Below, piece by piece: positions 52,116 to 63,410 of a stretch of DNA of 64,000 nt. The first letter of the stretch is position 1, and each line of letters begins with the position of its first letter. The stretch lies in the NCBI RefSeq assembly GCF_025766255.1, contig NW_026516793.1, positions 1 through 64,000 on the forward strand, given 5' to 3'. Below the pieces are notes generated by a model. It made no database searches, was not told where the DNA came from, and was given only the letters and a program-made list of their open reading frames with translations. The translations under genes and the position numbers were made by a program. This DNA comes from Zychaea mexicana. Taxonomy: Eukaryota; Mucoromycota; Mucoromycetes; Mucorales; Lichtheimiaceae.

Positions 52116-52985
52116 GGCTATGATAGATGGTGCTTACTGTATTCATGAATCAACTGGTTACTACAATAATGTCAACACTTGGAAAATTAATATACCATTG
52201 TGCGATATTCTTTCTCTAGCAGAATTTACAGCATACTTAATGTGCTGCTCTCGTTGTATATGAGTAACCTTGCGAGAACTGAGATTGCTACTTCTGGTAC
52301 ATTGCAGACAAAAGCATTCGACCTTTCTAGATTATAAACTATGATGGGAATGCAAATTAGACAAAGAACAACAATTTGAGACAATTCCTTTTTTTATTTT
52401 TTTTCTTTTCTAAAAGTCACCCCTGCGGTTGTCCCTTAATGGCTTCTGAAGTAGTTAGTTTTCGTTTCTTTACTCCTGTTGCTACAGGATCAAGAAATCC
52501 TTCTATACTGTGTTACATATTATGTTTATACATCCACCGCATTATTGCGTTGTGCTCATAGATAAACGTCATTTTAAAAAATATATATAATGTAGATACA
52601 TATACAGCATACAATATTATACAAGCTTTTCTTCAACCTGAAGAGCGGTAAGATGTGTCATTTTGCATAGAATCGGGGACAGAGTTGCTGCTGCAAGCCC
52701 TGTTTATAGGGGATGTTTACATGGGTAAGATGAAATTGTAAAAAAAAGGTGCGGATGTGACCCCCTATCATCTAATTCCTGAAAGCAAAGTAACCAAAAC
52801 CATAGCATTGCTCTTAACACACTCATGCATTAGCGCGCTTTTCATTTACTGGTATAGTATAGCCTTAAATGCAGATCAGGCAAATAGTGCATATCTACTG
52901 AATTTAGTCTATGCAACCTGGTTAATTTTTTACTTAGTACCCCAATAGCTTGCCACCACATGTCAAGCTGTTTTCCAACCACTTG
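52116..52985. other. No gene supported
   Basis: Short frames only. A frame near 52757 starting MTPYHLI resembles the TPYHL motif of gypsy integrases, and the integrase tail at 52990 follows, so part of this may be old pol sequence. Confidence 0.3.
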
Positions 52986-52989
52986 ACAT

Positions 52990-53430
52990 TTGGTTTTTTG
53001 TGCGGTGTACCTGAAGTTCGTTGCTTGTATGAGGCACGCGCTCTTGCTGCTAGCCGCCTATAAGAATATGCTGCCAAGGATAATGCCCATTGGGATGCCA
53101 TCTTGAAACCCCAATAATTTTCCGTGGGCGACCACATTCTCATGTGTCATGAAAATAAGTTAAGCCTGGAGTTCAACTGGAAGGATCCATTCAAGATCAT
53201 TGATACCAACCTAGCGACCAATATTTACTAGTTACAAGACCTGCATGGCCAAACGTATTCCTCCTGGGTCCATACTGACTGGTTACGTCCCATCCATGTA
53301 AATTCTATAGTTTCGTCAGATCTATGATATGATCCCACTGCTGCCTGTGCTGCTGAACGCCGATACCTCCAAGCTACTGGTCATGTTGCTGTATTGTTCG
53401 AGGATGAACAACAATCTAGGGAGAGGATAT
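52990..53430 (+). pseudogene. Integrase C-terminal fragment of family-B element
   Basis: One frame reads ARALAASRL, EYAAKDNAHWDAILKPQ, FSVGDHILMCHENK, FKIIDTNLATNIY and LQDLHGQTYSSWVHTDWLRP, separated by TAA at 53061, TAA at 53115 and TAG at 53229, with no frameshift. This is the linker and C-terminal domain of a gypsy integrase, with FxVGDxVL-type and HTDWLRP-type motifs. It is followed by a purine-rich tract GGGAGAGGA and an LTR. The rest of the element is missing. All three stops are at plausible Gln codons. Confidence 0.65.
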
Positions 53431-53840
53431 TGTCGTAGCCAGAAATGGCTAGTAATTCCTTTTACCTTTTTTGGCTCTCTTGCCCCCGTTTGGTGGAATA
53501 CTTCTTTAGTCACACAATCCGCAGCTATAACTTCTTCCTCTCGTCGCACAGTCGACTATTACATCATTACTCAGCTCACACTACTGCATAGCTACTCTTT
53601 GTCATCGTTGTTAACACAATTGTATACTATATTATCATCCATCATTACTGCAGTAGCTTAGACAAAACATATAAATATCCCTCCTCATCACAAACAATAA
53701 ATAGTATCAATCATCTTCTCTTTATTCTTTTGTTTCCCTTTTGTTCCTCTCTCTTCTCATTGGCTATGGACTGATCTGCCAAAAAGTAGCACGACACATA
53801 ACAATAGTTAAAAATGAGATATCTAGCTAATATTGTTACA
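53431..53840 (+). repeat. LTR, family B, beside tRNA-Asp 3' end
   Basis: About 410 bp from TGTCGTAGCC after a polypurine tract to ATTGTTACA. Contains CATATAAATA and AATAAA signals. Similar to 49012-49396. It ends 5 bp from the tRNA-Asp 3' end. Confidence 0.65.
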
Positions 53841-53845
53841 TTATT

Positions 53846-53917
53846 CTCTCGGACCGGGAATTGAACCCGGGTCTCCCGCGTGACAGGCGGGGATACTGAC
53901 CACTATACTATCCGAGA
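53846..53917 (-). tRNA. tRNA-Asp (GTC)
   Basis: Minus strand, 72 nt with discriminator G. Acceptor TCTCGGA/TCCGAGA pairs fully; the D-arm contains TATAGTGGTCAGTA; anticodon stem CCCGC/GCGGG around loop CTGTCAC gives GTC; T-arm CCGGG TTCAATT CCCGG. All stems pair, so it is very likely functional. It is flanked by a family-B LTR 5 bp beyond its 3' end and a family-A gypsy element 10 bp beyond its 5' end. Confidence 0.96.
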
Positions 53918-53927
53918 TAATGCATTG

Positions 53928-54852
53928 TGACACGAAGTGTGTGGAGCTTTTAGGCCTCATTCATTGCCGACGAACGAATTCTGGCTTCAGCCAATCATGG
54001 GCGATTTTGGTGGCGGATCTTTCTGCCGGTGATGGTCATCCGATCCACAGGTTCCCCCCCAACTCCCCACAATTCTTCTCGCACCCCCCATCCGGGGATT
54101 ATCATACTTCTTTTTCCCTTTCTGTCAGTTCCCTTTATTTTTCTTATTTCCCTTAGTGTCATTTCCTCTCGCATCATTTTACATTCCTTCAACTCTAAAT
54201 CGTGCCGGCCATAGGCGCCGAATATTATTTCTTCTTTATGCTTCTTTTAATGGGACCTGTCCCTTATACTATCCGTCCTTATTTTCCGTATTATACTCTC
54301 TCACATACTCATGCTACCTGCCCTGTGCAGTTTATATTATTCTCCATTTCCTTTTCCCTCGTTACCCTCACCTTGTTACCATGACCCTGTAATTTCATGG
54401 CCCCTCTTATTTTCCGTCGTACTCCCTCTCTTATGTTTCCATCCGTCGTATAGACATTGCTATATCCATTTCCCTATTTTTCCGTCTTCTACTCCGTCCA
54501 AACTACCTGATAGAGATCGGTGTCCTCTGTGCCTGGCGTCGTTCTCGGCCGAGTGCGCCTAGTTGACAAGGTGTATAAAAGGGGATTAACCCCATGATAA
54601 AATAAAGATGAAGCGTTTTCAGACATATATTCGTGGATTGACAATTGACATCGGAAGTGGAACTTGCCATTATTGTAATCGTGTATCTGTGTATTTGTAT
54701 TTCGCGTTCATCATACCCCTGATTCCTTTTTATTTTCTGAATTCTGTCTATTTGTATTTTACCGCATATCAACCCTATTCTTCTGAACCCTTTCTACCTT
54801 TTCCCCTTTTTATATACTACCTTTTGTCCTTTTCCAAACACCACACGTGTCA
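53928..54852 (+). repeat. 5' LTR, family A (~925 bp)
   Basis: Matches 60278-61204; starts exactly 10 bp from the tRNA-Asp 5' end. Contains GTATAAAAGGGG and AATAAAG near 54570-54605, likely promoter and polyadenylation signals. Confidence 0.93.
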
Positions 54853-54913
54853 ATTTGGGGGGTCAACTGGGATTATCATTTGAAGAACAAGACCGTGTCG
54901 TGCATCAAAAACA

Positions 54914-56172
54914 ATGAATGAAACCGATTCCGTAAACAATAAGATATTTAAGTTTATCTCGTCGCCTGGCTCTTTCTCTGGTTCCGGTTCGGGCGAGAAT
55001 CCGATGGTGTGGCTTCGCCAAGTTCGACGTCTCTGGCAACGAGGCAACCTGTCCGACGCTGAGGTGTTGCTCGTCGCGGCCTCGCATCTGAAGGGGCAAG
55101 CTGAACTCTGGTAGGTGCCGCTCGAAGATAGCATCGTTACATGGGAAACATTCAAAGAGGCGTTTAAGGTGCGGTTTATTTCAGCCGAACATCGAGAGAC
55201 ATGGTGGGCGAAAATCGAACGCGTAAAGCAAGACTAAGGCGAAACTGTCGAGGATGTTGCATATAAGTTGCAGGAGCTGTTTTCTCTAGTTGGGTTAGCT
55301 GAGAAGTCATACCAAGTCCATTATTTCATCCAACCTATTGATCTAGAAATCACATTTCGCATGGAAGAATCAGCGGTGGCAACGTCATGGAAAGTGGCGG
55401 TAGATAAGGCAATATGCATCAAGAATGCAAGGAGCAAGTATTTATGCAGCCTGGATGTCTCGGTGGCGAGTGGTGTGGCATCAAGAAGAAAGTTTGAAGT
55501 CAAGGTGGTGGGTAGCAGCGTGGCTTCGTCAGGCAGGGCGGCACCTTTAAGTTTGGCGCCAGAGGATTCGGTGTCGCAAACACACACATTGTTGACGCAA
55601 GTGGCGGAAAGTCTGCATGCCTTACAATTACAACTTGGACCCTCGCAGCAGTACAGAAGAACCCCTCCCAAATACCCACTAAGGGCCCCCACCCAAATGT
55701 TGGAACTGTAACCAAGAAGGCCATATATCGACGCAGTGTCCAAGTCTCATACATAAGGACCAGGGAAATGGCAACGGGCGGCAGTAGGCAGGAACACTGT
55801 CGTCCAATCGAATTCCCATCCCCCAATAAGACATAATGAAGAAAACAAGGTTCCGTCGTCGTCTGGCGTTGCAGCGGGTCAAGGCAAGTCTGGCGTGCAC
55901 ATGGTGGAGGCGGTCGATGTCTATGCCGTTGGACAGAAGCGCGGTGCGTCGGAAACATCGTTGGTATCGAACGCTCGGGCAGACAAGAAAGGCAAGAATG
56001 TGATAGCGCCATTGAATTTGCCCATCCTCCAACCCAACAGCAGTAGCAGCGGCAACAATAAGAGCGGCGAGAATGGCGGGACCAGCAGTAGCAAAGAGAA
56101 GGCAGTCAAGGCGCCAAGGAAACGGCAACCCCCGCGCAAGTTACCGATTGAGCTCGACCAAGTAGACATCTA
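54914..56172 (+). pseudogene. Gag of tRNA-Asp gypsy element
   Basis: Capsid-like region FSGSGSGENPMVWLRQVRRL, then LKGQAELW, a TAG at 55112 (Trp usual here), VTWETFKEAFKVRFI and a TAA at 55235 before GETVEDVAYKLQELF. A frame change near 55680 precedes the CCHC zinc knuckle CWNCNQEGHISTQC. A basic, Ser/Gly-rich stretch follows to a TAG at 56171. No other domain. The Gag fold and knuckle are typical of gypsy elements. Confidence 0.75.
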
Positions 56173-58536
56173 GGAGCGGCTGAAGCAAGTTGATTCTGGT
56201 TTGAGCCTTGCTCATTGGTTGGCCTTGGATAAGAAGGCGTACGCGGACGTCCGTGATGGGCTCAAGTTTTTACATGGTTGAGGCAACAAGACGATCGCGA
56301 CGGGTCCGTCGGCGATGATTCATGCGGTGGCAGCTGGAGAGGCGTATGGCTACGATGGCGATGGTGATGGCGAAACTGGCGGTGATGACGATACTTTTGG
56401 CGATGATGATAGTTGTAGCAGCGCTAGTGGCAATGGCGGATCGGATACAGACTGGGACAGTACTTGGTCAGAGGTGTCATCAAGCAACGAAGCAAGCCTA
56501 AGCGATGACCTCGATGGATATGAATCAGAAGATACGATATACAACTACCCATATGATTTATGTACCATGCAAAGCAGCATTCCATTGCGTAGGCCGGTCG
56601 TTATCAATGGCTAGGTGGTTAAAGCAGTTTTCAACTCGGGTACGGCTGTCTCGGTGATCAGCCAGTCGTTGGCAAGAAGGCTAGGTCTCGAAGGAAGTGG
56701 TGATCGTTTGGCGTTGGCTGGTCTGGACGAGGAATCCGATCGTACTGGCGAGATCGTGGTGAGCGTGCCGGTTCGTGTGGCGGGGAAGCTGTGGCCCGGA
56801 CATATGTGCATCACCAAGACGAAGAACAACCGTGACCTCTGTCTTTTGGGTATGATGTGGTTTAGGGCGTATGGCATCGTTCCTAAAATCGAAGAATCAA
56901 CCCTGATCATCCCAACCTAGAAAGGATGTGGCTACATGGAATTACAAACTGATCCCCCCATCAAGAAAAACTTATCTGCCAATGACGGACTTGGCGAAGC
57001 TAAGGAAATTTTTGCTGTCGCGGTAGGCGCGGATGGCTCAAGTGACGAGACTGGCGCGAGTGGTGCTGTGCAGGCCAACGACGATATGTCACTGAAGTAT
57101 TACGTCAAGGAGCTGGGTAACCTGGACAAGGCCGAGTCGGATCAGGAAGAACCAGAGGAGCCGCCATCGGAGATACAAGGAATGATTGACGTTTTATCGG
57201 ATGTATTCTATGAGAATAGTGGATTAGGTCGAGTAGTAGGAGTAGAACATCATATCCTGACCACTAGCGAAGTCCCTGTCCGATCGAAACCTTTCCGTTT
57301 GTCCTAGAAAGAAGACTGTTACCTGCGCGAAGAGTTGAAGAAGATGCTTGACCTTAGTTTAATCCGACCATCAATGGGGAAGTGGACGTCACCAGTATTC
57401 TTCGTACATAAGAAAGGAGGCGCCTCCGCATGGTTATCGACTACCGGCGGTTGAACAAGCAGAGTGTCCTCGAGACCTATCCGTTACCGCAAATCGATGA
57501 TTTGTTGAACTCGTTGGGTGGTGCGTCGTGGTTTTCAACGCTGGATGCCGCACAAGGATATTGGCAAATTCCCCTTGCCGAGGATTCCGTGGAAAAATCA
57601 GGTTTTACATGTGCTACCGGCACATTCGTTTTCAAAGTAATGCCCTTTGGATTGGCCTCGGCGCCGAGTACCTTCCAACGTACTATGACTACACTGCTTT
57701 CCTCGTACATTGGAGACTTCGTCCGGGTTTTTATTGACGATGTTGTCGTGTACAGCCGGTCCTACGAGCAGCATTTGAAACATCTACGTCTGGTCTTCGA
57801 TGCGTGTCGTGCGGTGAATTTGCGGCTGCGGCGAGAAAAGTGCGTGTTTGCGCAAAGGCGAGTCGAGTATCTGGGCCACGTTGTGTCGTCTGCGGGTTTA
57901 GAGCCAAGTCCTAAAAATATTGAAAAGACGTTGGCAATGGCGGCACCCAAGGACCGTGGTAGAGTACGTTCATTTCTGGGTATGGCAGGTTATTATCGTC
58001 GTTTCGTGGCCGATTACGCAAAGCTGGCAGAACCATTGACAAGACTACTGCAAAAGAAAAACGATTTTGTTTGGGGAGAAGAGCAACAACGAGCATACGC
58101 GTCGCTCGAGCAAGTACTGACGAAGCCACCTGTACTTTCGTTCCCCGACCCTGACCAGCAGCAGATCCTCACTACTGATGCGTCGTCCCACGGTTTGTCG
58201 GCCATCCTGTCACAAAAGCCAATCGAAGGCGGCGAAGAAACCGTCATTGCATACGCTTCGTGCGTAGTACGTGGGCCAGAAAAATCGTATGCAGCAACAC
58301 ACATCGAGGCGTTGGCTTTGGTTTGGGCAGTCGAGAAGTTTCGACACCTTCTTGCTGGACGGCATTTCTTGGCGCGCACGGATCACTCTTGTCTCCAGTT
58401 TATCTTTGGTCCGCATGAGAAGGCGCCAAATCCGAAAATTCAAAGATGGGCAGCCGCCTTGCTCGGATACGATTTTATGATCGAGTATATGCGTGGACAG
58501 GAAAATCCGGCCGATGCCTTGTCCCGCCTGCTGTAG
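56173..58536 (+). pseudogene. Protease, RT and RNase H of tRNA-Asp gypsy element
   Basis: Protease region VVKAVFNSGTAVSVISQSLA near 56620 has Asn where the catalytic Asp is expected (D-S-G to N-S-G); LCLLGMMWF follows. Stops: TGA 56279, TAG 56612, 56918 and 57305. A one-base loss near 57425 restores MVIDYRRLNKQSV. RT blocks are FSTLDAAQGYWQIPL, MPFGLASAPSTFQ and VRVFIDDVVVYSR (YxDD variant F-I-D-D). RNase H has ILTTDASSHGLSAILSQ, YAATHIEALALVWA, ARTDHSCLQF and ADALSRLL, ending at a TAG. RT and RNase H (57430-58536) form a long open frame. Confidence 0.85.
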
Positions 58537-58890
58537 TCTTTCCGCCCTATTATTATTAATATACTCTAATTCCCCTTTCATATTAGCTTCAGTATATTCT
58601 CCTTTCCTTTTCTTCCTCTGTTTCCTTCCGGAAAATAACGATCTCGTCATTCCTTTTATCAATTATGTCGGACAACAACTCTCTTCTTATTCTCCATTTA
58701 GCAATGTAGTACTTATGCCCTTTCCGATACTTTGGTACCTTTTTTTTTTTTTCTCTCTTATATATAAGCATGTCTTCTGAAAAGCAGAATAAAGATATCA
58801 TATCATCTCTCTCTCACTTTTATCTCACAAAAAAAAAACCTTATACTCTGGGCGGTTCATCCTTGTCTCTGGTCTCGTAACGCGTCACGC
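58537..58890. other. Foreign AT-rich segment between RNase H and integrase
   Basis: About 350 bp of non-coding pyrimidine-rich DNA with TATATATAAG, AATAAAG and poly-T/poly-A runs, looking like an LTR. It is followed by TCTGGTGGAG, similar to the tRNA-Ala primer-binding sites elsewhere in the window. Integrase resumes straight after. No clear target duplication found. Confidence 0.4.
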
Positions 58891-58896
58891 TGTCTG

Positions 58897-60249
58897 GTGG
58901 AGCTTCCTGAATTTATCAGTATGGATTACCTGTTTTATTTGGCCTTAGTACATTACCTTTCGCGGAAGAGGTACCCCTTGGATAGCACCGAAGTGGTCAA
59001 GCGCAAGATTAGATTTCATGCGGCCAAATACATGATGGTAGATGGGCGGCTATATCGACGAACTGAAAGTCCTCAGGTACGAGGTGAAGAACTATTACAT
59101 GAAGGTGTAGTCAGCGAGGTTATTCGAGCGGTCCATGCAGAAGGTCATTTTGGTATAAACAACACTTGGCGTCGAGTTAAAATGGCATATACGGGTCCAG
59201 GGTTATTTGAGAAGGTGCGCTCCATCGTACAGTCGTGTGAGTCATGTCAATTCCGCGCTCGGGCAAGAAGAACTTGCTACAATACGGGTAGGCCGATCGA
59301 CACGCCGTCCAATCCTTTCTACATGGTAGGCTGTGATGCTGTTGGCCCAATCAAGTACGAAAACAAACAAGACAAGTATCTCCTGGTTGCGGTGGACTAT
59401 TTGACGAGGTGGCCTGTTGCGGTAGTAGTCGACAATATCAATGAGGACACGACCGCAAGGTTTCTGTTCGATCACATTGTAATGATGTTTGGTGTGCCCC
59501 GCTACCTACTGACCGACCGAGGATCAAATTTCAAGTCTGCTTTCGTGCGGGAATTTCTGAAGGGGCTTGGTTGCCGACATATTACTACCACAGCTGTAAG
59601 ACCATAGGTCAATGGAATGTGTGAGCGAATGAATCAAACGATCGTCTCCACTATTGCGAAAATTGCCCGTGAAGAGGACCGCCTGGGTAACTGGGAAAGC
59701 TGTGTTGGGCCCGTGCTGCTGGCTATTAGGACCATGCCAAACGAGGCGACAGGAATGTCGCCGGCGAGATTGCTATTTGGATACGAATTGCGAACCCCTG
59801 CCACTTGGCCAGCGCCCCGAAGGGATTTTGTCGAAGGTGAGCTTTCGGAGGAGATTATAAGCCGAACAAAGGTTATCGAACATATGGCGGATCAGCTCAG
59901 GGAGGAAGCAAAAGAAAAAGCTAAGATACGCAAGCAAAAAGACAAGGAGCTGTACGATCGACGTGTTGCATTCCGGAAGCCGTTTCGGGTTGGCGAACAG
60001 GTGTTGATGCGTGACAAGTATCCGCAAGGGAAGTTCAATGATCGATGGCTAGGGCCTATGGTTGTCGTTGGGGTTGGCGGAAATGGAACTTACTACTTGG
60101 AAGGGCCGAACTCACGGCGGCTAAATGGCGCAATAAACAGTGATAATCTGAGGGCTTTCGACGAGAAGCGACATATGGTTCCGGAAGTGCAAGTACAGCG
60201 GGCAATGGCACAGTATCAGGTGTGGATCGAGCGGCGTCAAGATGATTAG
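58897..60249 (+). pseudogene. Integrase of tRNA-Asp gypsy element
   Basis: H2C2 zinc region (VIRAVHAEGHFGINNT, then CESCQFRAR) and a core with GCDAVGP (first Asp), LLVAVDYLTRWP, LLTDRGSNFKS (second Asp) and the Glu in MCERMNQTI. A TAG at 59605-59607 falls in RP(stop)VNGMCERMNQ, where other gypsy integrases have Pro-Gln. The C-terminal domain includes FRVGEQVLMRDKYP and WLGPMVVVGVG. It ends RRQDD at a TAG next to the polypurine tract. Apart from the one TAG it is intact. Confidence 0.88.
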
Positions 60250-60277
60250 GCGATGAATTCGGCCTGGTGGGGGCAAT

Positions 60278-61204
60278 TGACACGAAGTGTGTGGGGCTTT
60301 CCGGCCTCATTCATTTCCGACGAACAAATTCTGGCTTCGGCCAATCATGGGCGATTTCGGTGGCGGATCTTTCTGCCGGCGATGGTCATCCGATCCACAG
60401 GTTCCCCCCAACTCCCCACAATTCTTCTTGCACCCCCTATCCGGGGATTATCATACTTCTTTTTCCCTTTCTGTCAGTTCCCTTTATTTTTCTTATTTCC
60501 CTTAGTGTCATTTCCTCTCGTATCATTTTACGTTCCTTCAACTCTAAATCGTGCCAGCCATAGGCGCCGAATATTATTTCTTCTTTATGCTTCTTTTAAC
60601 GGGACCCGTCCCTTATATTTCTATCCGTCCTTATTTTCCGTATTATACTCTCTCACGTACTCATGCTACCTGCCCTGCGCAGTTTATATTATTCTCCATT
60701 GTCCTTTTCCCTCGTTACCCTCACCTTGTTACCATGACCCTGTATTTTCATGGCCCCTGTTATTTTCCATCGTACTCCCTCTCTTATGTTTCCATCCGTC
60801 GTATAGACATTGCTATATCCATTTCCCTATTTTCCGTCTTCTACTCCGTCCAAACTACCCGATAGAGATCGGTGTCCTCTGTGCCTGGCGTCGTTCTCGG
60901 CCGAGTGCGCCTAGTTGACAAGGTGTATAAAAGGGGATTAACCCCATGATAAAATAAAGATGAAGCGTTTTCAGACATATATTCGTGGATTGACAATTGA
61001 CATCGGAAGTGGAACTTGCCATTATTGTAATCGTGTATCTGTGTATTTGTATTTCGCGTTCATCATACCCCTGATTCCTTTTTATTTTCTGAATTCTGTC
61101 TATTTGTATTTTACCGCATATCAACCCTATTCTTCTGAACCCTTTCTACCTTTTCCCCTTTTTATATACTACCTTTTGTCCTTTTCCAAACACCACATAT
61201 ATCA
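60278..61204 (+). repeat. 3' LTR, family A (~927 bp)
   Basis: Copy of 53928-54852 with scattered differences, mostly transitions by eye; followed by ATTG. Confidence 0.93.
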
Positions 61205-61255
61205 ATTGATGCCCTCGCACAAGGGAGCGTTGGGTCAACGCCACAAGTGACGTCG

Positions 61256-61390
61256 CACTGGAGTTAAAGCCCAATTTCAGAGTGCTTTCAGTGTACTCTG
61301 AAATTTTTCTTTCAATGTGCTTTCAGTGTGCTTTCAGTGAGAATTTACTTACAGAGCGCTTTCAGTGCACTTTCAGAGCCGTGATGCAGC
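61256..61390. mobile_element. Candidate CACTA-type terminus
   Basis: Starts CACTGGAGTTAAAGCCC and contains about five direct or variant copies of TGCTTTCAGTG, resembling CACTA-type ends with subterminal repeats. The minus-strand gene fragment at 61944-62444 may belong to it. No opposite end is seen in the window. Confidence 0.35.
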
Positions 61391-61943
61391 AAATAAATTA
61401 AAATTGGCTCCCCCACTAAAATCCATCTCCCCTAAAACCATCTGGGATGGCCCCTTTTTTACACCACCTGGACTGCTGTGCTTCTTCCCACTCTGAGACT
61501 TTTACCGCCACTATGCTTGTCTCTACTACTTTGCTTTTTTCTCCTTTTTTACTTTATTTTATTTTTTTTGCCAATTACTAAATTAAATTCTTCAACATTT
61601 TTATTTATTTGACCATCTACAAGTTTCTTGATTCGCCATCGCATTAGATTCCTTCAAAATGCTTTTAAAATCTGGAGCGATTTCTATAATTCAAAACTTG
61701 TTTTTTATTTTATTCTCTACTACAACTACAGCAGCGTGAAGCCAAAAAAGAAAAAGACCAAGACCTGACCTAGGGTATTATGCTTTTAAGAGTAGATTAT
61801 TTTTATTTTACGTGGTAAATATGTAAGAGCACAGCTATTGTCTATTTGAATAGGGGTAACAACTACGCCAGAATGGAGCCTCCCTAAAGGAACAACACAC
61901 TGCCACATATACGGTTCGATTTCTAAATGGTAGACGTCCATGC
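61391..61943. other. No gene supported
   Basis: T-rich stretch between the candidate terminus and the minus-strand fragment. Only short frames. Confidence 0.35.
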
Positions 61944-62475
61944 CTAGCATTGTAAACAACTTAAAGACTTGCGTAATTGGTCATAGGTACTCAACAAAGC
62001 AAAAACGAACTGGTAGAAATTACCATTGGTGGGATTGCAGAGGTTGTAGACAAAGAAATATAGAATGCACCCAGGACGAACGATCGCTTCAGTATGAAAC
62101 TGAGTACTTGGGCTAACGACTCGGACATAGGTACTGGTGTTGATGTGGCGAGACATTTTGGAAATGAACGTTTGGCCCAGGAGATCGACTGTTGCAAATT
62201 TGTAGAGGTGATCGCTGACCTGATTACCACTAGTGCTGGCGAGTGACACAAAATTCATGTCTGGAAACATCGATTGGTAATACTCGACAAGACAGTAGTA
62301 GTGGTGCGTAATCATGTACACCTTTTTGCCCATCTTGAGGGGAAGATATGATGGTGGCAGCGGCTCCCAACCAACTACGCTTACTCCCGTGGCATAGTCA
62401 AAATCCGATTGATCCAAGAACAGCTGACAATCATAATGCCCTTACATGGCTTCTGATAGTGGCACCAATAGCTCA
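61944..62475 (-). pseudogene. Transposon protein C-terminus, CACTA/Plavaka-like (tentative)
   Basis: Reading right to left: LLVPLSEAM, TAA at 62442-62444, GHYDCQLFLDQSDFDYATG, GWEPLPPSYLPLKMGKKVY, HHYYCLVEYYQSMFPDM, then STYVRVVSPSTQFHTEAIVR and ILYFFVYNLCNPTNGNFYQF. The layout (G-x-Y-D, a Tyr-rich 'VEYY' block, late N-x-F) resembles the C-terminal regions of fungal CACTA/Plavaka-type transposon proteins, but I am not certain. The TAA falls at a plausible Gln codon. The fragment ends at a stop near 61944. Confidence 0.35.
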
Positions 62476-63190
62476 GCAATCTATCTGGCGATTGTGCTGT
62501 TGCTACACCACTTGTGGTAAATCGAAATAAACAAAGACAAATAAATCATTTGAAAATGGATTATATTCAAAAAGATTGAACAAAGTGCAATATCAGCTAT
62601 AGAAACTATCTTCTTTCATATCTAACTTTCAAACATTGTTTGAGAGCTCGGTCTTAACGGAGAAACAGATCTGAAGGTGGAAAGCATATCAACTTCTTTG
62701 TCAGCAAGGACCTTACTGGTGCTTTGCTGTAAGAACGAATAAAAAACTTTTATAATGGTTTGAGATGTGTTCTTAGATAGTTGTTTCATACTTAGTTTCT
62801 ATACTGAGCTATATGAAGGATTAACATTTCAATCCAGCTAGGTACATGTGTGCAACCGTGTCCCTTATTGGATCGCGGTGCGGTAAAGAGAAACCTTCTA
62901 TCAAGACATCTGTCTGTACGGGATCTTAGTTTAGCACATCACCCCCTTCCAGGTTGCGCTTAGGGGCTGCTTTTGCCTGGTATATTGTATTATGGGAGAT
63001 ATTTATTACTGTGGTATTAGGTAGGATATATTCAGTAGGTGTAATACCTATATAAATTTGCTTATTTTTGTACCCGAATAGATTTGCGCTTGACAAAACA
63101 TGTCTTTTCACCACTGTGGTTTCTTTTAAGAGACTGTGTGGTTTTACTGTTATTTTTGTGTTGGATTTGTGATATTCATATAAATTAAAA
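62476..63190. other. No gene supported
   Basis: A minus-strand frame at 62926-63210 (Lys/Asn/Ile-rich) has no recognisable motif. Otherwise stops throughout. Confidence 0.3.
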
Positions 63191-63199
63191 AAGAGAGGG

Positions 63200-63383
63200 T
63201 TTGCGTACACAGATTATTACTGATATTAATGATATGATTTTATTTATTTCTAATAGTGATTATTGCGCTGATAGTTCAGATGGATCAATGTTTTTAAATA
63301 TGAAGTTATATAAAAAAATACATAGTCCTGATGTTTTAGCAATGGATGGAGGTTATGCATTATTTATTAATAAATTTATTTGA
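63200..63383 (+). pseudogene. Harbinger-like transposase fragment
   Basis: RTQIITDINDMILFISNSD, then MFLNMKLYKK and LAMDGGYALFI align with IRTQIMSDMNNMIRYVSDS and MFLNMKLYKNK of the minus-strand transposase at 23843-25260. Here the DGGY motif is intact. The fragment begins and ends abruptly. Confidence 0.5.
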
Positions 63384-63410
63384 CTTAGCTAAAATAAAAG
63401 ACATTGACAA

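Larger units (their letters stand above)
53928..61204 (+). mobile_element. 7.3-kb Ty3/gypsy element inserted at tRNA-Asp
   Basis: LTRs at 53928-54852 and 60278-61204 (TGACAC...GTGTCA ends, the latter ...ATATCA), with 4-bp target duplication ATTG (53924-53927, 61205-61208). A purine-rich tract GGTGGGGGCAAT precedes the 3' LTR, and TTTGGGGGGTCAACTGGG after the 5' LTR is the primer-binding region. Gag, protease, RT, RNase H and integrase are present but interrupted by stops, two frame changes and a ~350-bp foreign segment between RNase H and integrase. The LTRs differ at many sites, so the insertion is older than those at 1.5 and 7.2 kb. Confidence 0.92.

Noticed and set aside
60253..60918. Long plus-strand frame covering the gypsy 3' LTR
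   Set aside because: It is the LTR itself. The matching region of the 5' LTR is broken into shorter frames, and the predicted protein is low complexity.
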